Source: Bolinopsis microptera
Taxonomy: Eukaryota > Ctenophora > Tentaculata > Lobata > Bolinopsidae
Assembly: GCF_026151205.1 (NCBI RefSeq)
Contig: NC_087072.1
Span: forward strand, 15,166,169 to 15,230,168
Reading direction: 5' to 3'
Length of the DNA stretch: 64,000 bases
Shown here: one piece after another, positions 37,670 through 48,012 of the stretch
Numbering within the stretch: the stretch's first letter is position 1
Layout: each line of letters begins with the position of its first letter
The notes under the pieces: model-generated
Databases searched by the model: none
The model's input: the letters and a program-made list of their open reading frames with translations, nothing else
What the model was told of the DNA's origin: nothing
Position numbers and translations under genes: made by a program

Positions 37670-39700
37670 AGTTAGATAGATTTTCTTTCATATCAACTGC
37701 CCTTATTATAGCTAGAATGGATTTATACAGGAAATATAGAAACCCATGCCCATTTTTCATCACATTGAAATTATACTGTTGGGGCAGGAAAAGTAAATTT
37801 CGTCACATTTCGGTAAATTAGCTAATTAGTGATATCAAACTCAGCATTGTTAAACTTGGGTTCTGATTTGCTGAAAAATAACCAACCAATAATTCCTGGA
37901 AGAAAATTGAATTTTAACTGATATGAGGTATGGTTCTTTAAAATAGGGGCAAGAAATGTAAATTTCGTCACATACGTAATTTTAAAATTTAGATAGATTT
38001 TCTTTCATATCAATAGTCCTTATTATAGTTAGAATGGATTTATACAGGAAATATAGAAACAGTGCACTGTATTTTGATAACATTTCCCGAGGCATATATG
38101 AGAATGTAATTAAGGATATGAAAATTGTGTATGAATGGCTTAGAATCAACAAGCTGAGGCTAAATGCTGCAAAATCTTCATTCATTGTATTTGATAGATC
38201 ACCTAATCTGGACACGTTGTCAATCCCTCTGGATTTGGAAAAAGAATGCCTATTTATAGAAGAAACTAAATCTCAAAAATATTTAGGTCTCATGATAGAC
38301 AATTTATTGAACTTTCAGGACCATATTGATTATGTGAAATCAAAAATTGCTAAAAGAATAGGGGCATTATACAGGTCGAAAAATCTTCTTCCACTGAAAT
38401 ATAGAAAAATGTTTGTAAATGCTCTTATGCTCCCCCAATTTGACTACCTGGATATAATATGGTGTAGGGCTGCCAAAACCAAACTTAATTCTCTTGATAT
38501 ATTATACAAGAAAGTAGCAAAAATTGCTCTGGATGTTCATTGGCAGGAACCATCAGTAAATGTATATCGAAATATGAAGTGGTTACCCTTACACTTAAGA
38601 AGACAACTCCATCTATCAACGTATATGTATAAAATTCTTAATGAGGCTGCACCATCATCATTCACAGATAAATTTTCTTATGTATCCGGAGGATCACGTG
38701 ATGCTGAGAGGTGCAACCTTTATATTCACAAATCCAGAACACACAAAACCTTTACATATTTAGGTGCAAAATGTTGGAATACAATTCCAGAGAACATAAG
38801 GACTATAGAATGTAGTGTAAAATTCTCACAATGTATGAAATCTAAATTTATGTCAGATGTAATTCAAGGAGTCTCATCCTATGAAATAAACAATAGTTTC
38901 GACTATTTCTACACTCTAGCTATGTGACAACTGAAACAAATTTAATGGTGCTGGAGTTTTCGTCGGGTGGAAAGGCCCCCTGCGTTATATATGACCTATT
39001 TCCAGAAGTATAGAACTTTAAACATCTCCTTTACTCGTTCCCATTTGTTATCATTGCCAATCTATTATTGTTCTATACTTCTCTGTATATAACTGTAAAT
39101 AACATTACTAACGTAATCCCAAAGTGGGCATCTATGTAATCTTAATTGTTACCTTCATGCCCACAGTTCACTGTTAAATCATATCTTATTTTATCACTCA
39201 TTAATTTATTACTCATTATGTTTTACATAATATATCCTTATGTCCCTAGAAGGGTGTTCTGCTAACAGTTTTCGACTGACTTGAATGTCCTGCACAGCAG
39301 ATTGAAGCTTCTTAAATTATTTTTTATTCTTATTGTATTGCTGTGTAAATTTGATTCTAATTCTAATTCTAATGCCAATTTTTCATCACATTGAAATTAT
39401 ACTGTTGGGGCAGGAAAAGTAAATTTCGTCACATTTCAGTAACTTAGTAAAATTAAACTCAGCATTGTTAAACTTGAGTTCTATTTTGCTAAACAATAAC
39501 CAACCAATAATTCCTGAGAACATTGAATTCTAACCGAGGTATGGTTCTTCAAAATAGGGTCAAGAAATGTAAATTTCGTCACATACGAGTACGTCATTGT
39601 AAAATTTAGATACAATTTCTTTCACGTGAACAGTTCTAATTACAGTCCGAAATGATTAATACAGAGATACAGGAAATATAAAAACCCCTGCCCATTTTAT
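37670..39700. repeat. Tandem repeat of about 310 bp inside the iteron element
   Basis: Successive copies contain TAGATAGATTTTCTTTCATA, ACAGGAAATATAGAAAC, CATTGAAATTATACTGTTGG, an iteron, GAGGTATGGTTCTT and a second iteron. Copies begin near 37672, 37988 (split by the CR1-type insertion) and 39607, and a partial copy near 34280 is cut by the I/R1-type insertion. Each unit thus carries two iterons. Confidence 0.85.
38061..39372 (+). mobile_element. 5'-truncated CR1/Rex1-type retrotransposon fragment
   Basis: The borders are seen by comparing the interrupted tandem-repeat copy with an intact one: GAAATATAGAAAC joins at 38060 and GCCAATTTTTCATCAC resumes at 39373. The 3' end is a short (ATTCTA)n run, as usual for CR1-like elements. 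The coding part (to 38927) is only the region after the catalytic core: LRINKLRLNAAKSSFIVF, QKYLGLMIDNLLNFQDHI, then LPQFDYLDIIWCRA and a C-terminal tail about 150 residues long. The first codons of the open frame come from the host repeat. About 450 bases of 3' UTR follow. No target duplication is evident; a few target bases may be lost. Confidence 0.88.
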
Positions 39701-39755
39701 AATGTATGTAATATGTTAATCACAGACTATTTCATTCTATAATCATTGTTTCCAA

Positions 39756-39967
39756 ATTTAACCTATTTATGATGTCTTATCATTTTGTGACGATGTTTAC
39801 ATCAACTGCCCTATACTTGAATCAACTGTATCCGTGTATCGTCCTTATATAGAGTTTTCCCGCAAAATTTAACTTATTTACGATGTCGTATCATTTTGTG
39901 ACGATGTTTACATCAACTGCCCTATACTTGAATCAACTGTATCCGTGTATCGTCCTTATATAGAGTT
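39756..39967. repeat. Two tandem copies of a 111-bp unit with iterons
   Basis: The segment with TGTGACGATGTTTACATC and CGTCCTTATATAGAGTTTT occurs twice, each bringing one minus-oriented iteron. It marks the right half of the iteron element. Confidence 0.85.
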
Positions 39968-40552
39968 TTTCCGCCTTCCAAACCAAAATCAGATATAAAT
40001 GATTTCGGAAATTCACCCAGAATTTCGAATTCCATATAATGTGACAGAATTTACATCATTTCCCAATAACCAAGTGCATGTATTAGCTAACTTTTCAAAA
40101 CAACATATTTTAGGGCTATGATTGGCAGAAGAACCATCAAATAATGAGTTGAAAGGGTTTTGAGGACACCTCACAGTAGAAAAGAGGTCTTGTATTCTGA
40201 GTGTGACAAAGTTTACGTAATATTGCCTTAAAGCCGTTCGATCCGTGCCCTTTAACCAATGTTGTATCATAATTGTTAGATTGACCTAATCTACTATATT
40301 TCAGACCAAGGAATGATAATTGGGCAGCTATGGTAAACAATGTCACAAAAATGTGACATTTTTTACATTATAGTGCCTAAAAGCAATACATTTTATTTCT
40401 GAGCAGTGCATATGGGAGTATGGGTTACGAGGCTAATGTTCAGAACTTATGAACACGCTAGATTAATAGATGCTAAAATTAAGCCACTATCGTCGAAAAC
40501 GCTATTTTAGAAATTTACCAATATCCTCAAACTTCAATGAACGTGTCCATAT

Positions 40553-41037
40553 ATATATATAGCTTCACGACAATCTGTTGTAAAACAGGGGTTCAAGAAA
40601 ACCCACTTCCCGATACTCCTGCAACATGAAATTTTTTTACAGTCGATTTGGACAAGGTCTAGACGCTCTGCAAAGTTTCAGATCTCTAACTCAATTTTAA
40701 CATGGTTTTTAAGGCACCTGAATATGGCGATTTTGGGTTTTTTACTTAATTTCGTATAACATGCTGGCGCGTATTTTGCGCAAATTTCTTAAAAACCTCC
40801 ACATTTAAACCATTTCTTATTCCTGTCATCTTTAACATTGAATTAGAATGTTTTGAACTTAAATATACCTGCTGAACTACTTTCGATGAGTCTTAATGCC
40901 TGGAAAACAATAAAGGGGATATAATAGTATAGGGGGTACATAGTGTTGTGAATATAAGGGCAACGGTTATGCTTGCCAGCATTGTGATATAATAATGTTC
41001 ATAATTAATTGAATTGCTGCGGCGGAATGCATTGGCA
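40553..41037. other. AT-rich non-coding stretch
   Basis: I see no gene and no clear element borders here. Confidence 0.4.
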
Positions 41038-41520
41038 GATTGATTGTTACTGGGTGGCACTCAGCCGGTCATTCCGCCAAATTTTTATTCGGCGGATTAT
41101 TATGAACATAAATATAATAGCCTGGGGTCCCCATGTAAGCTGAGAGCCGCCGGCCAAAAAGATAAAATGTAAAAGTAATTAAGTCAATGTTCTTGATCTT
41201 ATGCATGGCGACTTATTTCAATCACAAATCGTAATGCACCACCGGGCCGCGCCGCGCATCATCAATCATATAAGGATGAAACCAGAGATACTTATTATCA
41301 AGTATGTATTTCTTAATTATTGACATAACTGGCTCCCTCAATTCTTTATATTTAAACTTCATTTGAAACATTAAAAAAAAGCAATTATTTGTAATACTTT
41401 TAGTAACCATGTCTTTCTTTGTCATACGTTGAATGACCCGCCCCCTGTATCGTAGAAACTCTAGCTCTTATCTACAGGGTGAAGCGACAGTGGGGGTCAC
41501 CACGTGATACAAGTCACGGC
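41038..41520. repeat. CpG-rich dispersed repeat, third locus
   Basis: The modules CAGCCGGTCATTCCGCC, ATAGCCTGGGGTCCCCATGTAA, CACCGGGCCGCGCCGCGC, TCATACGTTGAATGACCCGCC and CCTGTATCGTAGAAACTC match those at 25668-26400 and 31010-31230. The order is similar, so this is a third copy of the same composite repeat. Confidence 0.75.
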
Positions 41521-41829
41521 GTGATACAAGTCTTTCTTAAATCATTCCATGTTAATTTTAAAGCCTGAAACTGTCACAGAGTTCTTGACGCCCGTAATGT
41601 GTTTTTTCCAATATGGAATAGTACTCGCTCCGGGAGAAAATACTTCTGGATAGTCTTGATTCTAGTTAGTGAATAGGCCATAGAGTAAATATCATAAGAT
41701 CTGACCGACAGAATCAAGATATGTAGTAGGCTATTCGGGTCGGTAGCTGTCACAGCTATGGGTGATGTTTAAGTTTTAAAATAATTTTGCTTGAAAATAG
41801 AAGGCGGATAGTTTTAAAATGGTCGATTA

Positions 41830-42335
41830 CCTTACAAGACATTTTTGTGGCGGACCAATTTGCGACGACCGAAATTTTGGCGGTCCGAAAATATGGCGAA
41901 ATTGAACAAAAACCGTCACATTTCGGACGTCACAGAAAATAAGGGTATTTTTCATCATTTTTTGTGACAGTAAGCAGTAAGGAAATTTCTGAAATTCGGT
42001 AAAATCATGTTCAAACTTAGTCTGTATTAAGACTGTAAGACTTTCATGTTAGCACATACATGTATTTTAATGCAAATTTAAACTGTATTGCTTGACATTC
42101 AATTCGTCATTGGTGTGGTGATAATTTGTCCCAAGATGCCAGAATTTATTTATTTATTTTACTTGATATTACTTTTTAGAAACAAAATAAAGCAGTGAAG
42201 GCACAGTCATTGAAATAAGCTAAAAGATAATGCGACGGATTCTATTACGACGACCGAAATTTTGGCGGTCCGAAAATATGGCGAAATTTTCGGAAAACCG
42301 CCACATTTCGTACGTTATAAATATGTCTTGTAAGG
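41830..42335 (+). mobile_element. 506-bp TIR element (copy A), TA target duplication, upstream of heme oxygenase
   Basis: It begins CCTTACAAGACAT and ends with the reverse complement, flanked by TA on both sides (41828-41829, 42336-42337), as in Tc1/mariner-derived MITEs. Internal blocks GGCGGTCCGAAAATATGGCGA recur near both ends. It lies about 500 bases upstream of the heme oxygenase start codon. No coding frame. Confidence 0.88.
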
Positions 42336-42830
42336 TAATTAATATGTATACAACTGCAGTTGTATTAGTTGGTGTGCTGTTATTATATCATATATTCTCT
42401 TGTCACTCTGTTCGGTTTCTTGTCTGACTTTCTGCAGATGTAAGACTCTCACTCCCCTGTAGTGCAATTGCCAATTAGGACGGTAATCAAACTCACTCGT
42501 CAAACTCGTTTGTTTGATTACTATTAAACTCATTACTCATAATTATTTCAATCTTTCAAATGTCAACAATCCTAAAATAATTTAGAACCGAAACGTGATC
42601 CTTTGTAAGATTATAATAATGTCCGAAAACTCAAATTGACTTGTACTCAAGTATAGAATTTAAAAGTTCACTCCAATATCTATGATCACTAGATATCACT
42701 ATATCACTATTAAACTCATATCACATTTAATTTGTGTTATTGGTTACCGAATTGCCTTTCAATGTTATGAGATTATCATACATACCAAATTAAAATAATA
42801 TACATATTATTAGTGATTGGTAATGGTACG

Positions 42831-44120
42831 ATGGAGTTTACGGAAGAATTGAAAGTCAAATCTCAAGATGTTCACAATGTGTCAGACAAATTGTTCAACT
42901 CTGCCCTAGCAATTGCTCTTGCAGGTAATTTTAATAGAACATTAATTTGGTAATAATTAATATAATGTTCCTCGTTCTTTGTATGAATGTATCGAAATTT
43001 ATTCAATTATACCCACATGATAAGTATTGTGAAAATTTGACTCTTTCAGACCGGGCAGTGTACAGAATGGCAGTTTATCGGTTTTATCATGTCTTCCTTA
43101 TGATCGAAGATAAACTTGAAGACTTACATTATGACAGTGATTCTCTGAAATCCCTTTATTTTCCCAATCTGTTCAGAGCACCTGGTAGGTATGTGGATCA
43201 GTAAATTCTAAAATGAGTCGAACAGTAATATCTTATAACAATTTTACATACCTTACAAGACATATTTATAACGTACGAAATGTGGCGGTTTTCCGAAAAT
43301 TTCGCCATATTTTCGGACCGCCAAAATTTCGGCCGTCGTTATAGAATCCGTCGCATTATCTTTTAGCTTATTTCAATGACTGTGCCTTCACTGCTTTATT
43401 TTGTTTCTAAAAAGTAATATCAAGTAAAATAAATAAACAAATTCTGGCATCTTGGGACAAATTATCACCACACCAATGACGAATTGAATGTCAAGCAATA
43501 CAGTTTAAATTTGCATTAAAATACATGTATGTGCTAACATGAAAGTCTTACAGTCTTAATACAGACTAAGTTTGAACATGATTTTACTTAACGGGTGATA
43601 CTCGTAAAATATCTGTTCCATATATTGGACCGTCGACGAGTCCAACTCGTCCTGGTAGGTTGTAAACCTACAAGATTTTACCGAATTTCAGAAATTTCCT
43701 TACTGCTTACTGTCACAAAAAATGATGAAAAATACCCTTATTTTCTGTGACGTCCAAAATTTGACGGTTTTTGATCAATTTCGCCATATTTTCGGACCGC
43801 CAAAATTTTGGTCGTCGCAAATTAGGCCGCCATAAATATGTCTTGTAAGGTATCATTCATTACACAAGACACATGCCATATTATATATTAAGATCAACCA
43901 ATGAGACACTAGCATGCTTACTAACCATATTCAAGTGATACAAATTCCCATTATTGTTTAGAATTTGAAGAGGATGTGCAGTTTTTCTATCCAGATGGAA
44001 TACCTGAAGAGTTGTCACCTGTATTGGAAGAGTACAAAGCCAATATTGACAAAGACACAGAAAAAGATCCCGCTAATCTCATCGGCTACCTGCAGACAAT
44101 GCAACTTGCTATACTATCAG
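42831..44120 (+). CDS. Heme oxygenase-like protein, exons 1-3 (joins exons 4-5 at 61655-62187)
   Basis: Exons 42831-42924, 43050-43184 and 43962-44120, all with GT-AG junctions and matching phases. They encode the first 129 residues of a 259-aa protein. Heme oxygenase cleaves heme to biliverdin, CO and iron at the ER surface. Family hallmarks seen: SQDVHNVSDKLFN, aligning with the segment that holds the proximal heme-ligand histidine (His15 here); YRMAVYRFYHVFLMIEDKLE, the next conserved helix; and SLYFPNLFRAPEFEEDVQFF. The start is the first in-frame ATG, and the length to the histidine is close to that in animal enzymes. Exon 3 ends in phase 1 and the next matching exon is 17.5 kb away. Intron 2 contains MITE copy B. 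See the downstream entry for odd active-site residues. Confidence 0.85.
43251..43850 (-). mobile_element. 600-bp TIR element (copy B), inverted relative to copy A, in heme oxygenase intron 2
   Basis: Same ends (CCTTACAAGACAT) and same interior as 41830-42335, in the opposite orientation and flanked by TA. It is longer because of an 86-bp insertion at 43588-43673. Together with copy A it forms a roughly 500-bp inverted pair around exons 1 and 2. Confidence 0.9.
43588..43673. mobile_element. 86-bp mini-insertion with 8-bp target duplication
   Basis: Copy A lacks this segment. The 8 bases GATTTTAC are present once in copy A and twice here (43580-43587 and 43674-43681), so it is a real insertion. 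Its sequence (CTCGTAAAATATCTGTTCCA, GACGAGTCCAACTCG, TTGTAAACCTACAA) is related in inverse to 26165-26270, tying it to the CpG-rich repeat family. An 8-bp duplication again suggests hAT-type mobilisation. Confidence 0.8.
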
Positions 44121-44158
44121 GTAAAACTTTAAAAACTATCAGGTGAACCTTGCTATTT

Positions 44159-45720
44159 GGACATCTTCAACAAGACGTTGTCTCACGTTTTGACTGCCAC
44201 ATGCTCGAATTTTGACTGCCAAACCATGTGATAGTTATTACTCGGCCAATTTTAAACCAATTACCACACAAATTTGTAGTTTGGTCAACAAGGATACAAT
44301 AATCACTCATTCATCAACATGAAACAGCTAAATTTATTATCTGTACACTTTATGATAAGAATATCACAGGGAAACTTGTTTATGGCTGTGTAAAATCGAA
44401 TTTACATGATTTGAGTGAGTTATCGTGATAGATGTGACCATCAAACCTTTCTGAAGCATGTGGGTGTTATATGTACCGCGATTAATGGTTAAATATATGA
44501 AATATGGTACGATTATCACATATCACTTAGGGTAGGCTATAATGACAACCAGTGAGGAGTATTTTGATGTTTTGAATGCTATTCAAGGTGCTTTAGGCTG
44601 TAAAATAATGTTGTAATGATTGACATTCAATAAATGACCTGTAAATGATACAAATATCACATTAAATTCAATATTTTTCACGAATCAATGTCAATAATGT
44701 GTGAATGTTGTTTTTGAAGATCAATTCATCCAATATTATTAAACATAGTCAATAAGTAATAGGCATTTCATTAAATAAGCACTTTTCAGATACAAATATC
44801 ACTTGATTAAAAAAAAATTAAAAAAATTAAAAAAATAAAAAATTATTTGAAATGAAATTGTGATATTCGTATCCTATTTTGGTTTCTAGATGTGCTGTGT
44901 AAGATGTTCAGGGAGTAATAATGTTTATTGTACATGCATCAAAAAGAATCTCGTTCTATAGACCCATATTGATACATTTATCACGAATGTTACACTTGTA
45001 AAATTTGGTTCACAAAAAATGTGATATTTGTATCCTTCAAGTGGTTGGAACAATTTTTCATCCTTGTATCCATACTGAGTTACCATTTTTGTAGGTGTGA
45101 ATGAAGTTTCATCTTTATTAATGAATTATGTACCCTTCAAACAGCCACCCAGAGAACTGGACCCGAAAAATAGCTATATTTCGTTGTTTTAAAATACAAT
45201 GTGATAATTGTAGTACATCTAACGGGAGGTTGATTTTTGTATCATACTTTTCACTAATTATGTTTGGAATTGCCTCTGGTACAGTTTGAGTTCAAAGAAA
45301 CAGAAAAAAGAGGTCAAGGGGATTCAATAATCACATCATAAAAGGGACAATTTTGAAACGGAAATGTGTGATATTTGTATCATAATTAGCCTAAATAACG
45401 ATTTCCTTTTGTACACTGCTTCCTTAGGAGACAGGCATCATGTTACGAAATTTTCATAAAAAACTGATAACATTCGGTCTCTCCAGACCCATTTGTATCA
45501 TTATCACATCTCAGAAAATGTGATATTTGTATCATTGGACTTTAACGTGGTCTAGCTCTGTCAAATTATGTGATAGCATGATTTTGATTTCATAGTCATA
45601 AAGCTATGAAGATTCTGCAACCAATCAATCGAGTCTATCATAGCCAATAGACTATATAAGACTCTAAAAATCAATTTAGAAAAAGTCAAAACGTGAGACA
45701 ACGTCTTGTTGAAGGTGTCC
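44159..45720. mobile_element. 1.56 kb TIR element with inward-pointing iterons, in heme oxygenase intron 3
   Basis: 37-bp inverted repeats with one mismatch (44159-44195, 45684-45720) start GGACAYCTTCAACAAGACG and are flanked by ATTT on both sides. The motif GATACAAATATCAC recurs in plus orientation in the left half (44293, 44354, 44507, 44647, 44789). In minus orientation it recurs in the right half (44860, 45021, 45201, 45368, 45520); one plus copy at 44971 is an exception. No coding frame. The end sequence GGACA-C-N-TTCA, the 4-bp AT duplication and the inverted iterons mirror the 7.1 kb element. Confidence 0.8.
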
Positions 45721-46457
45721 ATTTAGAGAAATGAACATGAAACAAGGTATCTATATCCAACCAACACAAGGAAATATGGTTCAACATGTCAGAGCGGCTG
45801 GCTTGAGTGATATGAGCAAAAGTGTAATAAGTAAATAAATGTGTGAATACATATTAAGACGAGATAAAATTAAAACATCCTTTATTTTAAACCACACTAA
45901 GTGAAGTTTTTGATTGAAATAAATTTTCGTGCACATACAGAATGAATGGTTAATAATTTAATATATATGTAGACCAAGCTCTGTGCACGGGATGCTTCCT
46001 GGAAGAATCCAGTTCTTTTAGCGGGGCACCCTACCTAAAGCCAAATTGAGATATAATAATCATATTCCTAGGGAAATAATCAGAAATCGAATACCAATCA
46101 AATAATATGATATATAGGAGTAGTAACCATATTTACTATGCAAAATGCCCCAACCACATACTGTAGTGTAAATTTATATAAAATTCAAATTCCATATCAT
46201 CATTAAACCTCAATAGTCAATATAATAGCCCAAGCAAAATTAAATAACTTCTTATATACCTTACTGTCATACTACAAATTAATTAAACATTTTAAATCTG
46301 TTAACCAGAGAATAAATTTCTAAACCTGATGCAAGTGAAATAATTTAGATGCAATAATGAATGCCTAATGTGAGTATCATCTGTCAATGTCCTTGTAAAA
46401 CAGTCTGTACAAGAGATATGAGTAACTAATATAGAAGAAAAAAACAGGAAGTTGTCG
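45721..46457. other. AT-rich intron sequence up to the Polinton target site
   Basis: I find no exon here. The last part continues, on the minus strand, the retro-ORF1 fragment that lies beyond the Polinton (to a stop about 30 bases into this side). Confidence 0.45.
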
Positions 46458-46463
46458 TCAGAG

Positions 46464-46997
46464 AGTAGTATACAATATATGGCCCCGCTGTATCACCTAA
46501 AAGTTAGGCACCATTTACCCAATTTCCTTATATGGTAATGTCACATAATCAATAATAATTTGTCGGCCGGGTGGTGTAGTGGTAACACAATTGCCTCCCA
46601 AGCAGAAGATCCAGGTTCGAATCCGGTCGAGAGCCAGTCGATCAATTACCAAGCTATGATTTGGTATAGCTTCGGCTGGTTATATTCACTCTGTGACTGG
46701 TAGGACTAGCCCCCCCCCCCCTACTGTTAGTATAGCGCTTACACACAGTGACTTAGGGTTACCGTAGGGGAGATTTTTATCAGTGTAACGGTGAAATTAT
46801 TATATTATTTAGATATCATAAATAAACTTTATGAGAAATAAGACAAACCGTTTGAAACTTAAAAAATCATACACATTTAAAAATACAATGTCAATCGTCA
46901 GCAATTTTCAGTACTTAAGACTTTGTACGATCATGTCACATTTCTTAACGACTGATTTCAATAAGGGAATATTCTCATTTATAAGTTTACAAAGGAT
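46464..46997 (+). repeat. Left terminal inverted repeat of the Polinton
   Basis: About 534 bp nearly identical to the inverse of 55349-55879, diverging after TTTACAAAGGAT. It contains a tRNA-derived sequence and the 3' end of the zinc-finger/acidic gene. Confidence 0.95.
46565..46635 (+). ncRNA. tRNA-Gly-derived SINE head inside the left TIR
   Basis: Box A (TGGTGTAGTGG, 46572-46582) and a perfect box B (GGTTCGAATCC, 46614-46624) are present with tRNA spacing. The D-arm (GTGT-AGTGGTA-ACAC) and an anticodon loop CTCCCAA (anticodon CCC, Gly) can be drawn. The T-stem has mismatches and the acceptor ends do not pair, so this is a pol III-promoter-bearing SINE head, not a working tRNA. A tail with a C run and GATTTTTATCAGTGTAACGG follows. 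Transcription would run inward into the Polinton. Confidence 0.8.
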
Positions 46998-47753
46998 TAA
47001 GAGATTATCAGTTTTTAGTACAAGATTGAAAATTAATTGTTCTTTGTTTGATAATATAGAATCCATTTGTAATCCACGTGTTTGAAAGTAATTATCTAGC
47101 ATCACGAAAAAATCAGTCTTCAATTCATAACTTGAAAAAAGATCAAAGCAGTCATCCTCTTGGCAGGCTTGGTTCTTTAAATGTTTCTCAATTGACCGCA
47201 GAGTCTTGGTTAGCATATTAGAGCCAGCTTTAAGTCTTGTCATTTTTCGTCTGCGCTTCACACGTGGATGATCATTGCTACTATATGAGGAACTTTCATC
47301 GTCTGTACTTTCATTGAGGTCATTGTCTTCATTTATTGATTCATTGTCACTTGAGTAATCCTTTGTAGAATCATCATCTTTATCTTCATCCATGCTATCA
47401 TCAGTGTCGGTAGGATATTCATCGTCCATACTATCACCTGAATTTTGTATTGCAAGATTGCATAGGGTGTAAAAAACAATATTAAACAGCTTGACAGTGT
47501 AACATTATTTTCAGATTTTCATGTTGTTTTTAAAACTTCGAATCTATTGAATTAAATTACCTGTCTTCGATAAGGAGTTCATCTCGTGTTTCTGATCATT
47601 CTTGTTTCCAGAGTTGTTTGTTGTAATGGTCTCATCATCAGACACATTTTTATTCTCATAGATGTCATTCTTACGATGGAAGCTATATCGATGACTGGCT
47701 AGACTGCGTGAACTAGCAAATGTTTTATCGCATAATTCACAGAAATTGCTCAT
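46908..47753 (-). CDS. Polinton-borne C2H2 zinc-finger / acidic protein, two exons, about 240 aa
   Basis: Exon 1 is 47561-47753 (ATG at 47753) and exon 2 is 46908-47437; the 123-base intron has GT-AG ends and joins in frame (phase 1). Residues 4-27 form one C2H2 finger (FCELCDKTFASSRSLASHRY, then the second histidine). Residues about 65-120 are Asp/Glu/Ser-rich. A basic KRRRK stretch, possibly a nuclear localisation signal, leads to a predicted helical C-terminal domain. The last 30 codons lie inside the left TIR, so the inverted right TIR carries a second copy of that coding end. I do not know the function; such finger-plus-acidic proteins could bind element DNA or regulate transcription. 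Confidence 0.72.
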
Positions 47754-48012
47754 GATGATTCCAATTAAAGTGTCAGAGCAGCAAAATTGATGCGTATGCT
47801 AGGGGCAAAAAGTGGAAATGATGCTGATTCTATTGTATTTATACACAATTTTGGAAATTTCAATTTTTAGATGTAACTTTTTGCAATCATATAATGAAGC
47901 AATATACAGCTGACGCTGCAACATGTAGGAATACTTCCCAGTGGGGAACGCACCAGACAGGAGAAGGGGAATAAATTCAAATTCTACATCAACTAGTCAG
48001 ACGGAGAGTATC

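Larger units (their letters stand above)
33464..40548. mobile_element. 7.1 kb TIR element with inward-pointing 15-bp iterons, interrupted by two retrotransposons
   Basis: Perfect 36-bp terminal inverted repeats at 33464-33499 and 40513-40548 begin GGACACGTTCATTGAAGTTT. The flanking 4 bases are ATAT on each side (33460-33463, 40549-40552), a possible target duplication within an AT microsatellite. From the left end to 39583 the motif GTAAANTTNGTCACA recurs in plus orientation (33530, 33667, 33836, 33998, 34181, 34321, 37793, 37958, 39419, 39569). From 39786 to the right end it recurs in minus orientation (39786, 39897, 40040, 40202, 40352). Removing the two nested retrotransposons leaves about 2.5 kb with no coding frame. 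I do not recognise the superfamily. Confidence 0.75.

Noticed and set aside
46565..46635. Functional tRNA-Gly(CCC) gene
   Set aside because: The acceptor ends do not pair and the T-stem has mismatches; a SINE-type tail follows and the same sequence sits in both Polinton TIRs.
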